From contig CANMKE010000006.1 in assembly GCA_947498325.1 (NCBI GenBank), positions 124,001-188,000 on the forward strand: a stretch of 64,000 nt of DNA, read 5' to 3'. Below are positions 9,082-16,463 of this stretch, piece by piece. The notes beneath the pieces are model-generated. The model saw only the letters and a program-made list of their open reading frames with translations, ran no database searches and was not told the origin of the DNA. The position numbers were made by a program, and so were the translations under genes. How positions within the stretch are numbered: position 1 is the first letter of the stretch; each line of letters begins with the position of its first letter. This stretch comes from an uncultured Persicobacter sp. Lineage in GTDB: Bacteria; Bacteroidota; Bacteroidia; Cytophagales; Cyclobacteriaceae.

Positions 9082-10269
9082 ATGAAAACAGTAGACAATT
9101 TCAATTTCGCTGGCAAAAAAGCCGTTGTTCGTGTTGACTTGAACGTTCCATTGAACGAAGATATGACTGTACGTGATTACACTCGTATTAATTCTGTGGT
9201 TCCAACAGTACAAAAAATCGTTAAAGATGGCGGTTCTGCGATCTTGATGTCCCACATGGGTCGTCCAAAAGACGGATTCGAGGATAAATTCTCATTGAAG
9301 CACATCGTTGCTGACTTGTCTGAGAAGTTAGGTCTTGAGGTTAAATTCGGTGGTGACCCTATCGGAGAAGAAGCTGATGCCATGGCTGCTGACTTGAAAG
9401 CAGGTGAGGTAATGTTGCTTGACAACTTGCGTTTCTACAAAGAGGAGAAGAAAGGTGATGAAGATTTCGCTAAGAAATTGGCTTCACGTGGTGATGTATG
9501 GGTAATGGATGCTTTCGGTACTGCTCACCGTGCACACGCATCTACTGCTGTGATCGGTAAATTCATGGCAGATAAAGTTGCTGGTTACACAATGGGCCGT
9601 GAGATCGAAGCTTCAAGAAAAATCTTGGAAGAAGGTCAAAAGCCTGTAACGGCTATCATGGGTGGTGCTAAGGTTTCTGATAAAATCTTGATCATCGAGA
9701 AAATGATCGAAGTATGTGATAACATCATCGTTGGTGGTGGTATGGCTTATACTTTCTTCAAAGCAATGGGTGGAAACATCGGTTCTTCTTTGTGTGAAGA
9801 GGATAAATTAGAGTTGGCTTTGGAATTGATCGAAAAAGCAAAATCTAAAGGTGTTCAGTTGTTGTTGCCAGTAGATTCATTGGCGAACACAGGCTTCTCT
9901 AACGACGGCGTTTGTATCGAAGTAGATAACATGGATATTCCTGAAGGACACATGGGATTGGATATCGGACCAAAAGCTGCTGCTGAATTTTCTCAGGTAA
10001 TCAAAGATTCTAAAACAGTACTTTGGAATGGTCCAATGGGTGTTTTTGAATTCGAAAACTTTGCTGAAGGAACAATCGCAGTAGCTAAAGCTGTTGCGGC
10101 TACTACTGTAAACGGTGGATTCTCATTGATTGGTGGTGGTGACTCTGCTGCTGCTGTAAACTCTTTAGGTTTCGGTGACCAAGTATCTTATATCTCAACT
10201 GGCGGTGGTGCTATGTTGGAAATGATGGAAGGTAAAGTATTGCCAGGTATGGCTGCTTTGGAAGCATAA
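9082..10269 (+). CDS. pgk: Phosphoglycerate kinase
   Basis: Glycolytic enzyme converting 1,3-bisphosphoglycerate and ADP to 3-phosphoglycerate and ATP. 395 aa from ATG 9082 (an upstream in-frame TTG/ATG at 9046 would add 12 atypical residues). N-lobe motifs: RVDLNVPLN, SHMGRP, LLDNLRFYKEE, and FGTAHRAHAST; C-lobe: IMGGAKVSDKI, NIIVGGGMAYTF, WNGPMGVFEFENFAEGT and GGGDSAAAV. Codon choice is strongly biased (TTG Leu, GGT Gly, CGT Arg, AAC Asn) compared with neighbours, as expected for a highly expressed gene. Confidence 0.98.
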   Translation: MKTVDNFNFAGKKAVVRVDLNVPLNEDMTVRDYTRINSVVPTVQKIVKDGGSAILMSHMGRPKDGFEDKFSLKHIVADLSEKLGLEVKFGGDPIGEEADAMAADLKAGEVMLLDNLRFYKEEKKGDEDFAKKLASRGDVWVMDAFGTAHRAHASTAVIGKFMADKVAGYTMGREIEASRKILEEGQKPVTAIMGGAKVSDKILIIEKMIEVCDNIIVGGGMAYTFFKAMGGNIGSSLCEEDKLELALELIEKAKSKGVQLLLPVDSLANTGFSNDGVCIEVDNMDIPEGHMGLDIGPKAAAEFSQVIKDSKTVLWNGPMGVFEFENFAEGTIAVAKAVAATTVNGGFSLIGGGDSAAAVNSLGFGDQVSYISTGGGAMLEMMEGKVLPGMAALEA

Positions 10270-10298
10270 GAAATAAAGACCAAAAGTCTTAAAATAAG

Positions 10299-10332
10299 AA
10301 CAGCAGGCCATTGTGGTCTGCTGTTTTTTTTA
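10299..10332 (+). terminator. Rho-independent terminator of pgk
   Basis: AACAGCAGGCCA, TTG loop, TGGTCTGCTGTT (12-bp stem with one G-U) followed by eight T. Confidence 0.92.
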
Positions 10333-10340
10333 TGCATTTT

Positions 10341-10658
10341 TTACGGTATCGCCTCTATCAGGCAAACGACCTGTTTGGCACCGTTGATCTCCTTTTTATA
10401 GTCGTCATAACTGATGTCCTGCGTAGCAAGAAACTTGTTGAGGTCATCACAATCATTCAACTCCTCGGTTAAAGTAACGAGTTTCGTAAGTTCATCACAG
10501 TTCAGGTCGATCAGATCTTCTACACTCTTTGGCGCAATAGCAATGAATTGTGCAAATTTGGAAACGCAATTAACGTCTTCCTTGATTTCATCAACACTGC
10601 AAGCACTGAAGCTCAAAGCAGTGAACGCAAAAGCGAAAAGTAAAAATGTTTTTCTCAT
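10341..10658 (-). CDS. Cys-patterned small lipoprotein, copy 1
   Basis: 105 aa with lipoprotein signal (lipobox FSAC, Cys 20) and then CSVDE. Beyond the lipidated Cys there are four further Cys in the pattern NC..LNC..DC..VVC, matched position by position by the paralogue at 10992-11300. The mature part is acidic and helical. No named family recognised; by pattern it is a small periplasmic or surface domain with probably two disulfides. Its stop lies 9 bp from the pgk terminator, which could serve both strands. Confidence 0.65.
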   Translation of the reverse strand: MRKTFLLFAFAFTALSFSACSVDEIKEDVNCVSKFAQFIAIAPKSVEDLIDLNCDELTKLVTLTEELNDCDDLNKFLATQDISYDDYKKEINGAKQVVCLIEAIP

Positions 10659-10802
10659 TAGGTTGAAATTAGATTAAAAAACGCTTCAATTTAATTAAAA
10701 AAACATCATTATGAAGCCTCAGAGGCATTTTTCAAAAGGGTGTTTATGGTCTCCTGACGGGAGGATTCGTGTATCCGCCTGAGATTTATGCATTTAGGGC
10801 AC

Positions 10803-10836
10803 CAAAAAAAAGCGGCAAATATGATATTTGCCGCTT
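10803..10836 (-). terminator. Rho-independent terminator on minus strand
   Basis: GCGGCAAATAT-GAT-ATTTGCCGC with near-perfect arms; the A8 run on its left reads as U8 on the minus strand. It terminates transcription coming from the lipoprotein gene at 10992-11300, with the intergenic repeat inside the 3' untranslated part. Confidence 0.8.
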
Positions 10837-10848
10837 CAATTTATGCGC

Positions 10849-10977
10849 GTGTTTAAAACTTAAAATCCGCTTCAAAAATTTGGAGGATCGCAGAAGTGCT
10901 GAAGGATTATTTTTAGCAAATAGCATTACTGTTGTTGCAAAATAATTCAAAATCAATTCCAATCACCCGATTTCGCA
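10849..10977 (+). repeat. Dispersed imperfect intergenic repeat, copy A
   Basis: About 130 bp that align with 58712-58837. Shared blocks include TTAAAAT.CGC, AGTG.TGAAGGATTAT, AATAGCAT, AATAATTCAAAATCA.TTCCAAT and CCGA.TT. The centre forms a hairpin: GGATTATTTTTAGCAA pairs with TTGCAAAATAATTC. In copy B the arms differ but still pair. No reading frame; no target duplication found. Confidence 0.6.
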
Positions 10978-10991
10978 GTTTTAGGTACGAC

Positions 10992-11300
10992 TTAATTTGC
11001 AAGATCTTCTAAAGAACAAATAAGCTCTTTGGTCGCCTTAATCGTTGAGTGGTAAGTCTCATAAGTGAAACCTTCCTCAGTAATTGCATCTTCGAACTCC
11101 TGACATCCCTTAAGTTCTTCAACCAGGTTGAGAATCTCTCCCATGCTCTCACAGTTAAGGTTGTCTTCGTCTTCCGCTAATTTTGTGAGTTCAGCTATTT
11201 TTGCAGAACAGTTAATTTCTTCTTCCACTTCATCTTTACTACATGAGGTGAATGAAAATGCTAAAAATAAAGCTGCGATTACAAATAAATTCTTTTTCAT
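10992..11300 (-). CDS. Cys-patterned small lipoprotein, copy 2
   Basis: 102 aa from ATG 11300 (an upstream in-frame ATG at 11363 would put 21 residues before a good signal peptide). Signal ends with lipobox FTSC, then SKDEVEEEINC. It shares with the 10341-10658 protein the CS.DE..EE.NC..K.A start, the LNC and EEL..C spacing, a Y..Y motif and a C-terminal C(L/S)LE region. Acidic, helical, no recognised family. Promoter sites are visible at 11333-11363. Confidence 0.68.
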   Translation of the reverse strand: MKKNLFVIAALFLAFSFTSCSKDEVEEEINCSAKIAELTKLAEDEDNLNCESMGEILNLVEELKGCQEFEDAITEEGFTYETYHSTIKATKELICSLEDLAN

Positions 11301-11689
11301 AGGTGTTGTTGAGTTTAGATTAAATTTAGATTCAAATTTATATAAAATATGCTTAATAGACAATAATGGGCTGATTTTATTTGTCGAGTAAAATATTTGG
11401 GGGAAATTGTTATATTTTAAACGAAGTAGGAGCGAAGTCTTGAAATCAGCAAAAATCTTAACTTTTTATTTTTAATAATATCAAGATGAAGTTTAGTGTA
11501 GCTAATTTTTTAGGTGGTATTAACTATTTTTATGTAAAAATATTAAGTTTGAATATTATTAATATTAATTATTTTACTTATCTAATATTTAATTTTAAAG
11601 GAACAAAATGGGTAAGCTCCTGTTAGTGTGAAGGTAGAATTACTTTGGTGATTTTATCGAAACTAACTATTTACCAAAAGAATAACCTT
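11301..11689 (-). promoter_or_regulatory. Divergent AT-rich region with promoter of lipoprotein copy 2
   Basis: 389 bp. On the minus strand TAAATTTG (plus 11333-11340) is a perfect TAnnTTTG -7 box, with TTG (plus CAA, 11361-11363) 20 bp further upstream as -33. The transcript leader is then about 25 nt. The remaining part (11400-11640) is very AT rich with no gene; it must hold the promoter of the plus-strand gene at 11690, where only a one-base-short TACTTTG at 11641 is seen. Confidence 0.5.
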
Positions 11690-12016
11690 ATGAAAAAGTC
11701 AAGTATTTGGAAGTCGGCCTTGGCAGTTGTTGCTGTTGCGTTTGCTGTTGCATTTACTCCTAAAGAGAAGGAAGAAGATTGCAAGTACTATGCTCATTGT
11801 GAAAGCCATGAGTGGATGGGGGATGTAAGAGAAAATAAAGATGATGCCGCTCAGGACTGGCAGGACCACTTGCAAAAATGGCCAGAAGAGCAACACGAAG
11901 GACAGGTAAAAATGGATTGTGATGGACAGGGCCATATGGAAAACAAGGATCACGATCGTGGTGATCAGGGACATAGCCCATGGAACAAGCAGGGGAATGA
12001 CATGAACCATGAATAA
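11690..12016 (+). CDS. Exported His/Asp/Gln-rich small protein
   Basis: 108 aa from ATG 11690. Signal-like N-terminus (KSALAVVAVAFAVAFTPKEKEE) shared in style with the next gene (FVFAFTPKQADE). The mature part is highly polar with two Cys near the start (DCKYYAHCESHEW), a third later, and many His, Asp, Glu and Gln; the tail is GHMENKDHDRGDQGHSPW. Low complexity and His/acid clusters suggest metal binding, but no family is recognised and this is inference. Confidence 0.6.
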   Translation: MKKSSIWKSALAVVAVAFAVAFTPKEKEEDCKYYAHCESHEWMGDVRENKDDAAQDWQDHLQKWPEEQHEGQVKMDCDGQGHMENKDHDRGDQGHSPWNKQGNDMNHE

Positions 12017-12174
12017 AAGTGTTGGACCCCACTGATGATTAACACACTTCCGATGATGCGGTAATGGCTTGCCTTGTGGTGATTTGAAGAAATGCTCACC
12101 ATTCCTTTAAGGTTCAAGCTGATTGCCCAATATTTTGGAGCACAATACAAATTGAATACCTAAAACTAAACACT

Positions 12175-12543
12175 ATGAAAACGACAAAATTATGGATGAT
12201 GGCATTAGCGGCAGTAATGGTTGCTTTTGTCTTCGCTTTTACGCCTAAACAAGCTGATGAATCAGTTAAAGTTGATCAGATTCAGGAACAGGCTATGGTA
12301 CTGATGGTCAGTGATACGATCGTTCACGATGCAGATGAAGGCATGGAAGGGATGGATCCTGAAGCCACAGATGAAGATATGGAGAATGAAATGAAAAATG
12401 CTCAGGATCATATGGATGATGCGCATGATCAAATGAATGATGAGATGCACAAGGGGCATGACCATATGAAAGATGAGATGCATAAAGGTCACGATCAAAT
12501 GAAGGATCAATCGGATAAGATGAAAAATCAATCTGATTATTAA
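12175..12543 (+). CDS. Exported His/Met/Asp-rich repeat protein
   Basis: 122 aa. A signal peptide (about 1-22) is followed by an acidic part and then, from residue about 62 to the end, near-heptad repeats of the type HDxMxDEMHKG and HDQMKDQ, dense in His, Met, Asp and Lys. The repeats are predicted helical with His and Met on recurrent faces. The signal sequence resembles the neighbour at 11690, so the two are a probable co-evolved pair. Such His/Met content is seen in copper- or other metal-binding periplasmic proteins; the function here is inferred only. Confidence 0.62.
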   Translation: MKTTKLWMMALAAVMVAFVFAFTPKQADESVKVDQIQEQAMVLMVSDTIVHDADEGMEGMDPEATDEDMENEMKNAQDHMDDAHDQMNDEMHKGHDHMKDEMHKGHDQMKDQSDKMKNQSDY

Positions 12544-12564
12544 TCATCTGATGATTGTAAACAG

Positions 12565-12594
12565 AAAAGGTCAGCGATTTGCTGACCTTTTTTT
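12565..12594. terminator. Bidirectional Rho-independent terminator
   Basis: AAAAGGTCAGC, loop GATTT, GCTGACCTTT and T tract. It ends the plus gene at 12543 and, with weaker U run, may serve the convergent minus unit ending at 12596. Confidence 0.85.
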
Positions 12595-12595
12595 A

Positions 12596-13159
12596 TTAAT
12601 TGATAATGAGTTGAGTAGTGTCTGCCTTCGCTCCGCTTTGTAAATCAAGCGACAGATCATTTAAATGTCCAGTCAACTTTATTTTTGAGTAATCATCCAA
12701 TGTTGCTTTCAGAAATTTCGAATGGACTTCTGCGGATAAATTAGCATGTTTCCTCAACAACACTTCAAGCGAATCGGCATTAAAAGGGCTGAGGATTGCA
12801 ATGGAAGAATAATCATAAGCCTGTGCGAATCGCAGCGGCTTGGGCAGCACCAAAGTCGCCTGAATCTCATAAGCCTCCGAAACATTGGCACTTTGCGCCA
12901 ATCGAATATCGAGCGTATTTTCAAACTCATGCACTAACACATAGGGCAGGATATTTTTATCTGCGGTTAATTTGAGGTTGGGCTGTTCTCCTGTTGCTAT
13001 TTTCAAGTGAATGTGATGGTTGAGCATCAGTCGGTTCAAATCGATATTTTCCAACGGAACCGTTTTACTTTCCATGGCACCTTCGGGTTTAATATCAAAA
13101 GTCTCGGTACAAGCCGACAAGCCAAGAACGACCAACAGGGATAGAAATATATTTCTCAT
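12596..13159 (-). CDS. GIN-domain (DUF2807) lipoprotein
   Basis: 187 aa from ATG 13159. Lipoprotein signal with lipobox GLSAC. The mature part has the repeated beta-strand pattern of the Bacteroidota 'head GIN' domain: strands alternating with NI/NL, YDYSSIAIL, HANLSAEVHS and ATLDDYSKIKLTG-HLNDLSLDLQSGAKAD. This domain forms a beta-solenoid on outer-membrane lipoproteins of unknown role. It starts 10 bp after the stop of the TonB-dependent receptor, so the two form one operon and probably act together at the outer membrane. Confidence 0.78.
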   Translation of the reverse strand: MRNIFLSLLVVLGLSACTETFDIKPEGAMESKTVPLENIDLNRLMLNHHIHLKIATGEQPNLKLTADKNILPYVLVHEFENTLDIRLAQSANVSEAYEIQATLVLPKPLRFAQAYDYSSIAILSPFNADSLEVLLRKHANLSAEVHSKFLKATLDDYSKIKLTGHLNDLSLDLQSGAKADTTQLIIN

Positions 13160-13169
13160 TTTTTCTGAA

Positions 13170-15524
13170 TTAAAATTCGATACGATAAGCCAAAGATGGC
13201 AGGATAAAAAATTGATCATAACGATCCATTTGCCCCGTCACCATATTGTATTTATAGCCATTGTAGGTTGTGGAAAGGGTTGCATTTTTGAAATCAAGCG
13301 TCCAACTGCTCGTGTAGTGTTTGTGGTTGGTTTTGATATAAATAGAAGCATCCACAAAGATATTGTCAGGGCTCTTGACACTGAAGGCGCGCGTTTGGTC
13401 ATAAACAGGGTGTTTGGCTTCGATAGACTCTTGATACAACAGCGGAGAGTGATAGCCCCCACCCATAAAGTTCCCCTTGATGTTCAGTCCAAGTACCCTC
13501 TGTTTTTTGTGACCTTTCAGGATGAACTCTTTTCCCGCCAGCATATTGACCACATATTGATTGTTAAATTTGGAGTTGCGTTCTGTGCCGTTGCCGTCCG
13601 TGTATTGGGCATCGAATAGGGTAGCGGTCGTCATCCAATACCATCCCTTGTGAAAACTGCGGTTGACCGTCAGCTCCACGCCCTTATTGGTTACCGTTCC
13701 CGTATTCACCAACGGGTGATCCACCAACCATTCTTTGTTGAAGTTCGCCAACGAATAAGACGTTCCCGCCTCAACAGGCACATGGAAAAAATGCTGATAG
13801 AAGCCTGCAATTTTAACGCTGAAATAGTCGCTCAATGCCCAAGAATAATTCAGCACATAATGGTCGCCCTGTTGCATTTTCAGTTGTTCATTCAAACGGT
13901 TGCCCAAGCTGTCGGGCGTATAATAAATCGACAATTGCTCCCTTTGGCTGTGTCTGCCGTAGGCAAAACCCACCGAATGCCCATGCCCCAAATCAAGGAC
14001 GGTATTCATCCGTGGCTCGATGGTGGTTTCGTTTGTCAAACCAAAATGCGACAAGTGAACCCCTGCATTAATGGTCAGATAATTCGTGGGCTGAAAAGTT
14101 CCATTCAGATAGGCTTGCGCAAAAGTGGTTTGCTCCTTGAAATTCGCCAAAGTATCCACCACGGCTTTCTTTTCTTTTGGCTGAGCGACTCTGAAATCAG
14201 TACCAAGCTGATCCAATGTAAAGCCCGTCTGTAATTTTACCTTCTGACCGATAGGCTGTGCATAATTGGTTTGCAAGGTGTATTTCCATTCGTTCAGTTC
14301 ATTATTGGTATGGTCATAGAATTGATCTTCCACCTCATCGTACCATTTTGTTTTGTAGGAATAAAAATTACCTGTCGCCACCAAGTCTGTCTTTAAATGC
14401 CCACGGTTTTTAAAGCTGATCTCATGACTGATACCCGTTGCGCCAACCGCCCAATGCATGTCTTTCTCAAACCAATCATTCTCGTATTTTGGGTATTTGT
14501 ATTTGGTCAAAACGCCTTCTTCCCATTGTTCCTGATATTCATATTTAGGTTTGAAATTGGAACTTTGTCCGCCAATTCCCCAAAGCTTGAACGTACCCGC
14601 TTTGGCCGTTGGGAACTTCATATTAAAAGAAACATCATGGTAATCGGGCGCTTCACTTCCCGACATTCGGCCAATCGTGCCCAAAGAAGAAACACGCGCT
14701 CCAATATTATAAGTGCTTCCGCCACCTTTTTTGAAATAGCCTTCCGCACCTGTTTCAATGCCCAGCACACCGACCTGTGCAAAATACTCCCGCTTTTGGG
14801 CATTGCCTTCCCGCAGGTGCAAGTCCATTACGCCCGAAGAGGCATTACCATAATCGGCAGGGAAGGCCCCCGTCAAAAAGTCCGCATTTGCCAGCATATT
14901 ACTGCCGAAGATATTGACGAAACCACCACCTGCGACATTGCCACCCGCCAAGTGATTCGGGTTGAAAACTTCCACGCCTTCCACTCGCCACAACATGCCC
15001 TTCGGTGAGTTACCCCGAATCACCAAACCATTGTCCTGCAAATTGCCTGTCGTTACCCCCGCAAAGGTGGAGGCCAAACGTGCCGGATCACCGATGCTAC
15101 CCGCCATTAATTTTGCCGACTCAATCTTGAGGGTTTCACCACTGAGTCCCGCCATTTGATTCATGGGGCGGTTATTTTCATAAGTGGCACGAACGGTTAC
15201 CCCCTCCAACTGTTTCAGGCTTTCGTGCAAGCTGAAAGTAAGCACCTGCGATTTACCCGAGGCCACTAATACATTTGCAATCAGCTGCGGCTGATAGCCC
15301 ACAAAACTCGCTTCCACATCGTATCGGCCAATTTCCAATCCATTGATCTCAAATTGTCCTTTGTCATTGGTAATCGTTCCCTTTGCCTGATCCATAATTT
15401 TTACGGTTGCAAAAGGAATCGGCGCTTTTGTATTCGCATTGATCACCTGTCCGCTGATCGTCTGTGCCCAAGAAAGGGTTGCAAGCATAGAGCACAGTAA
15501 CAGCATTGAAATTTTCTTCATCAT
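13170..15524 (-). CDS. TonB-dependent outer-membrane receptor with CarboxypepD-reg-like domain
   Basis: 784 aa. Signal peptide (1-20), then an N-terminal carboxypeptidase-regulatory-like domain (about 21-105: TISGQVINANTKAPIPFATV.. FEINGLEIGRYDVEASFVGYQ), a plug domain (about 110-230: NLQDNGLVIRGNSPKG, VEVFNPNHLAGG) and a 22-strand barrel ending in the terminal Phe (AYRIEF) typical of outer-membrane proteins. There is no SusD partner, so this is a non-SusC receptor, perhaps for a metal or siderophore-like ligand. A second in-frame start one codon later is equally possible. Confidence 0.92.
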   Translation of the reverse strand: MMKKISMLLLCSMLATLSWAQTISGQVINANTKAPIPFATVKIMDQAKGTITNDKGQFEINGLEIGRYDVEASFVGYQPQLIANVLVASGKSQVLTFSLHESLKQLEGVTVRATYENNRPMNQMAGLSGETLKIESAKLMAGSIGDPARLASTFAGVTTGNLQDNGLVIRGNSPKGMLWRVEGVEVFNPNHLAGGNVAGGGFVNIFGSNMLANADFLTGAFPADYGNASSGVMDLHLREGNAQKREYFAQVGVLGIETGAEGYFKKGGGSTYNIGARVSSLGTIGRMSGSEAPDYHDVSFNMKFPTAKAGTFKLWGIGGQSSNFKPKYEYQEQWEEGVLTKYKYPKYENDWFEKDMHWAVGATGISHEISFKNRGHLKTDLVATGNFYSYKTKWYDEVEDQFYDHTNNELNEWKYTLQTNYAQPIGQKVKLQTGFTLDQLGTDFRVAQPKEKKAVVDTLANFKEQTTFAQAYLNGTFQPTNYLTINAGVHLSHFGLTNETTIEPRMNTVLDLGHGHSVGFAYGRHSQREQLSIYYTPDSLGNRLNEQLKMQQGDHYVLNYSWALSDYFSVKIAGFYQHFFHVPVEAGTSYSLANFNKEWLVDHPLVNTGTVTNKGVELTVNRSFHKGWYWMTTATLFDAQYTDGNGTERNSKFNNQYVVNMLAGKEFILKGHKKQRVLGLNIKGNFMGGGYHSPLLYQESIEAKHPVYDQTRAFSVKSPDNIFVDASIYIKTNHKHYTSSWTLDFKNATLSTTYNGYKYNMVTGQMDRYDQFFILPSLAYRIEF

Positions 15525-15833
15525 CTTGTAGGGTTATTCTTACTTATGTACTGTTTGGATGTTGAAGATTTCATTTACCCCTATTCGATTTGAAAAAAAA
15601 GTGTAAAAAATACCGGGTTGACTTTTAACTTGAAAACCAGCAATGCCTGTTTTTTTGCCATTGTCTGCTGATAAAAATAGGGGCTAAAGACGAATTATTT
15701 ACCATCTGAAATATTTTCGCTTCATGTTGATGCTTAGGCTTTTGTGTGGGGTTTTTGCAGTGAAATTCACCTGCGGATTTTGAGCTATTTCTACACTGTT
15801 ATAAGTGAAAGGACATTTAAACTTAACAGAAAG
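15525..15833. other. Divergent gene-free stretch between receptor and small basic protein
   Basis: 309 bp. It must contain promoters for the receptor operon (minus) and the plus gene at 15834. I see no perfect TAnnTTTG box, no hairpin with a T tract and no repeat; a poly-A stretch lies near 15594. Confidence 0.4.
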
Positions 15834-16109
15834 ATGAAAAAGTTAGCAGTTTTAGCCGTAGCATTGCTCTTAGGATTTGGAGCTCAGGCACAGGAAGTGA
15901 AAAGCAATAAAAATGCAGTAGCCAAAGCGCGCATCGAAAAGATGAACAAAAGCGAAGTGGCTGAATTTACGGCAAACAGCAAGTCTGATAAAGTGGGACG
16001 TGCTCAGGCACAAAACCAAATGATGGTCAAGCAGCACGATCAAGAAAATGAAACGGTGACTGTCAAAAAAGTAAAAAGTGATAAAACCACCCGTAGGTTG
16101 GTGAAATAA
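15834..16109 (+). CDS. Small exported Lys-rich protein, unknown function
   Basis: 91 aa from ATG 15834; longer in-frame starts upstream give no sensible signal. The signal peptide is MKKLAVLAVALLLGFGAQAQ with an AQA cleavage site. The mature 71 residues are Lys/Asn/Val-rich, repetitive in character (NKNAVAKARIEKMNKSEV, TVKKVKSDKTT) and strongly basic. No family recognised. A terminator follows. Confidence 0.62.
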   Translation: MKKLAVLAVALLLGFGAQAQEVKSNKNAVAKARIEKMNKSEVAEFTANSKSDKVGRAQAQNQMMVKQHDQENETVTVKKVKSDKTTRRLVK

Positions 16110-16130
16110 TAAGTTGATGTTTAGGTTGAA

Positions 16131-16164
16131 TAAGGCAGGTCTGTTATATACGGGCCTGCCTTTT
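16131..16164 (+). terminator. Rho-independent terminator
   Basis: AAGGCAGG ... CCTGCCTT with a 15-nt interior and following TTTT A TTTT. It ends the gene at 16109. Confidence 0.75.
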
Positions 16165-16232
16165 ATTTTGGGGCTTGGTGTAGTCCTCAAAAATATTGAA
16201 ACAGGCGATTAACTACATATTTTCTACTGTCG

Positions 16233-16258
16233 TAGGGACGTTGCATGCAACGTCAGTA
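16233..16258. repeat. Perfect palindrome GACGTTGCATGCAACGTC
   Basis: 18-bp perfect dyad at 16237-16254, preceded by GTAGG and followed by AGTACC (outer arms GGTAC-like but imperfect). Similar GTAGGG(A/G)CGTTGCATGCAACG words are familiar as dispersed palindromic intergenic repeats in several phyla, but only one copy is in this window. Confidence 0.6.
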
Positions 16259-16463
16259 CCGTGAGGTACAAAAAAAATCTACCACTTAACTATGGTATGA
16301 GCACTACATTTCCTCTATTCATTGAAAAATCACTCCAATTTTGTGAATCAATATAGCTGTATTCGGAACATTGGCTAATTTGGGAGCAAATCATTAGTAT
16401 ATACAAACATCACATTTCAATAGGAGCGCCCTGATAAGAAGGTCGCTTATGCTGTAATGGTTG

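Larger units (their letters stand above)
10659..10991. other. Gene-free stretch with terminator and intergenic repeat
   Basis: 333 bp between the two paralogous lipoprotein genes. It holds a leader of copy 1 whose sequence (GTTGAAATTAGATTAAA) resembles the leader of copy 2, a minus-strand terminator (10803-10836) and the dispersed repeat at 10849-10977. Nothing coding is seen. Confidence 0.6.
16110..16463. other. Gene-free stretch with terminator and perfect palindrome
   Basis: 354 bp between the small basic protein and the permease. It holds the terminator at 16131-16164 and the 18-bp palindrome at 16237-16254; the remainder is AT-rich leader of the permease with no recognised riboswitch. 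Confidence 0.5.

Noticed and set aside
10299-10332. CRISPR or tandem array signals in short repeats
   Set aside because: Only single hairpins, no regularly spaced repeat arrays were found anywhere in the window.
12262-12531. Long antisense frames over the His/Met-rich gene
   Set aside because: They arise from the repeated codons of the plus gene and contain no plausible start or protein pattern.
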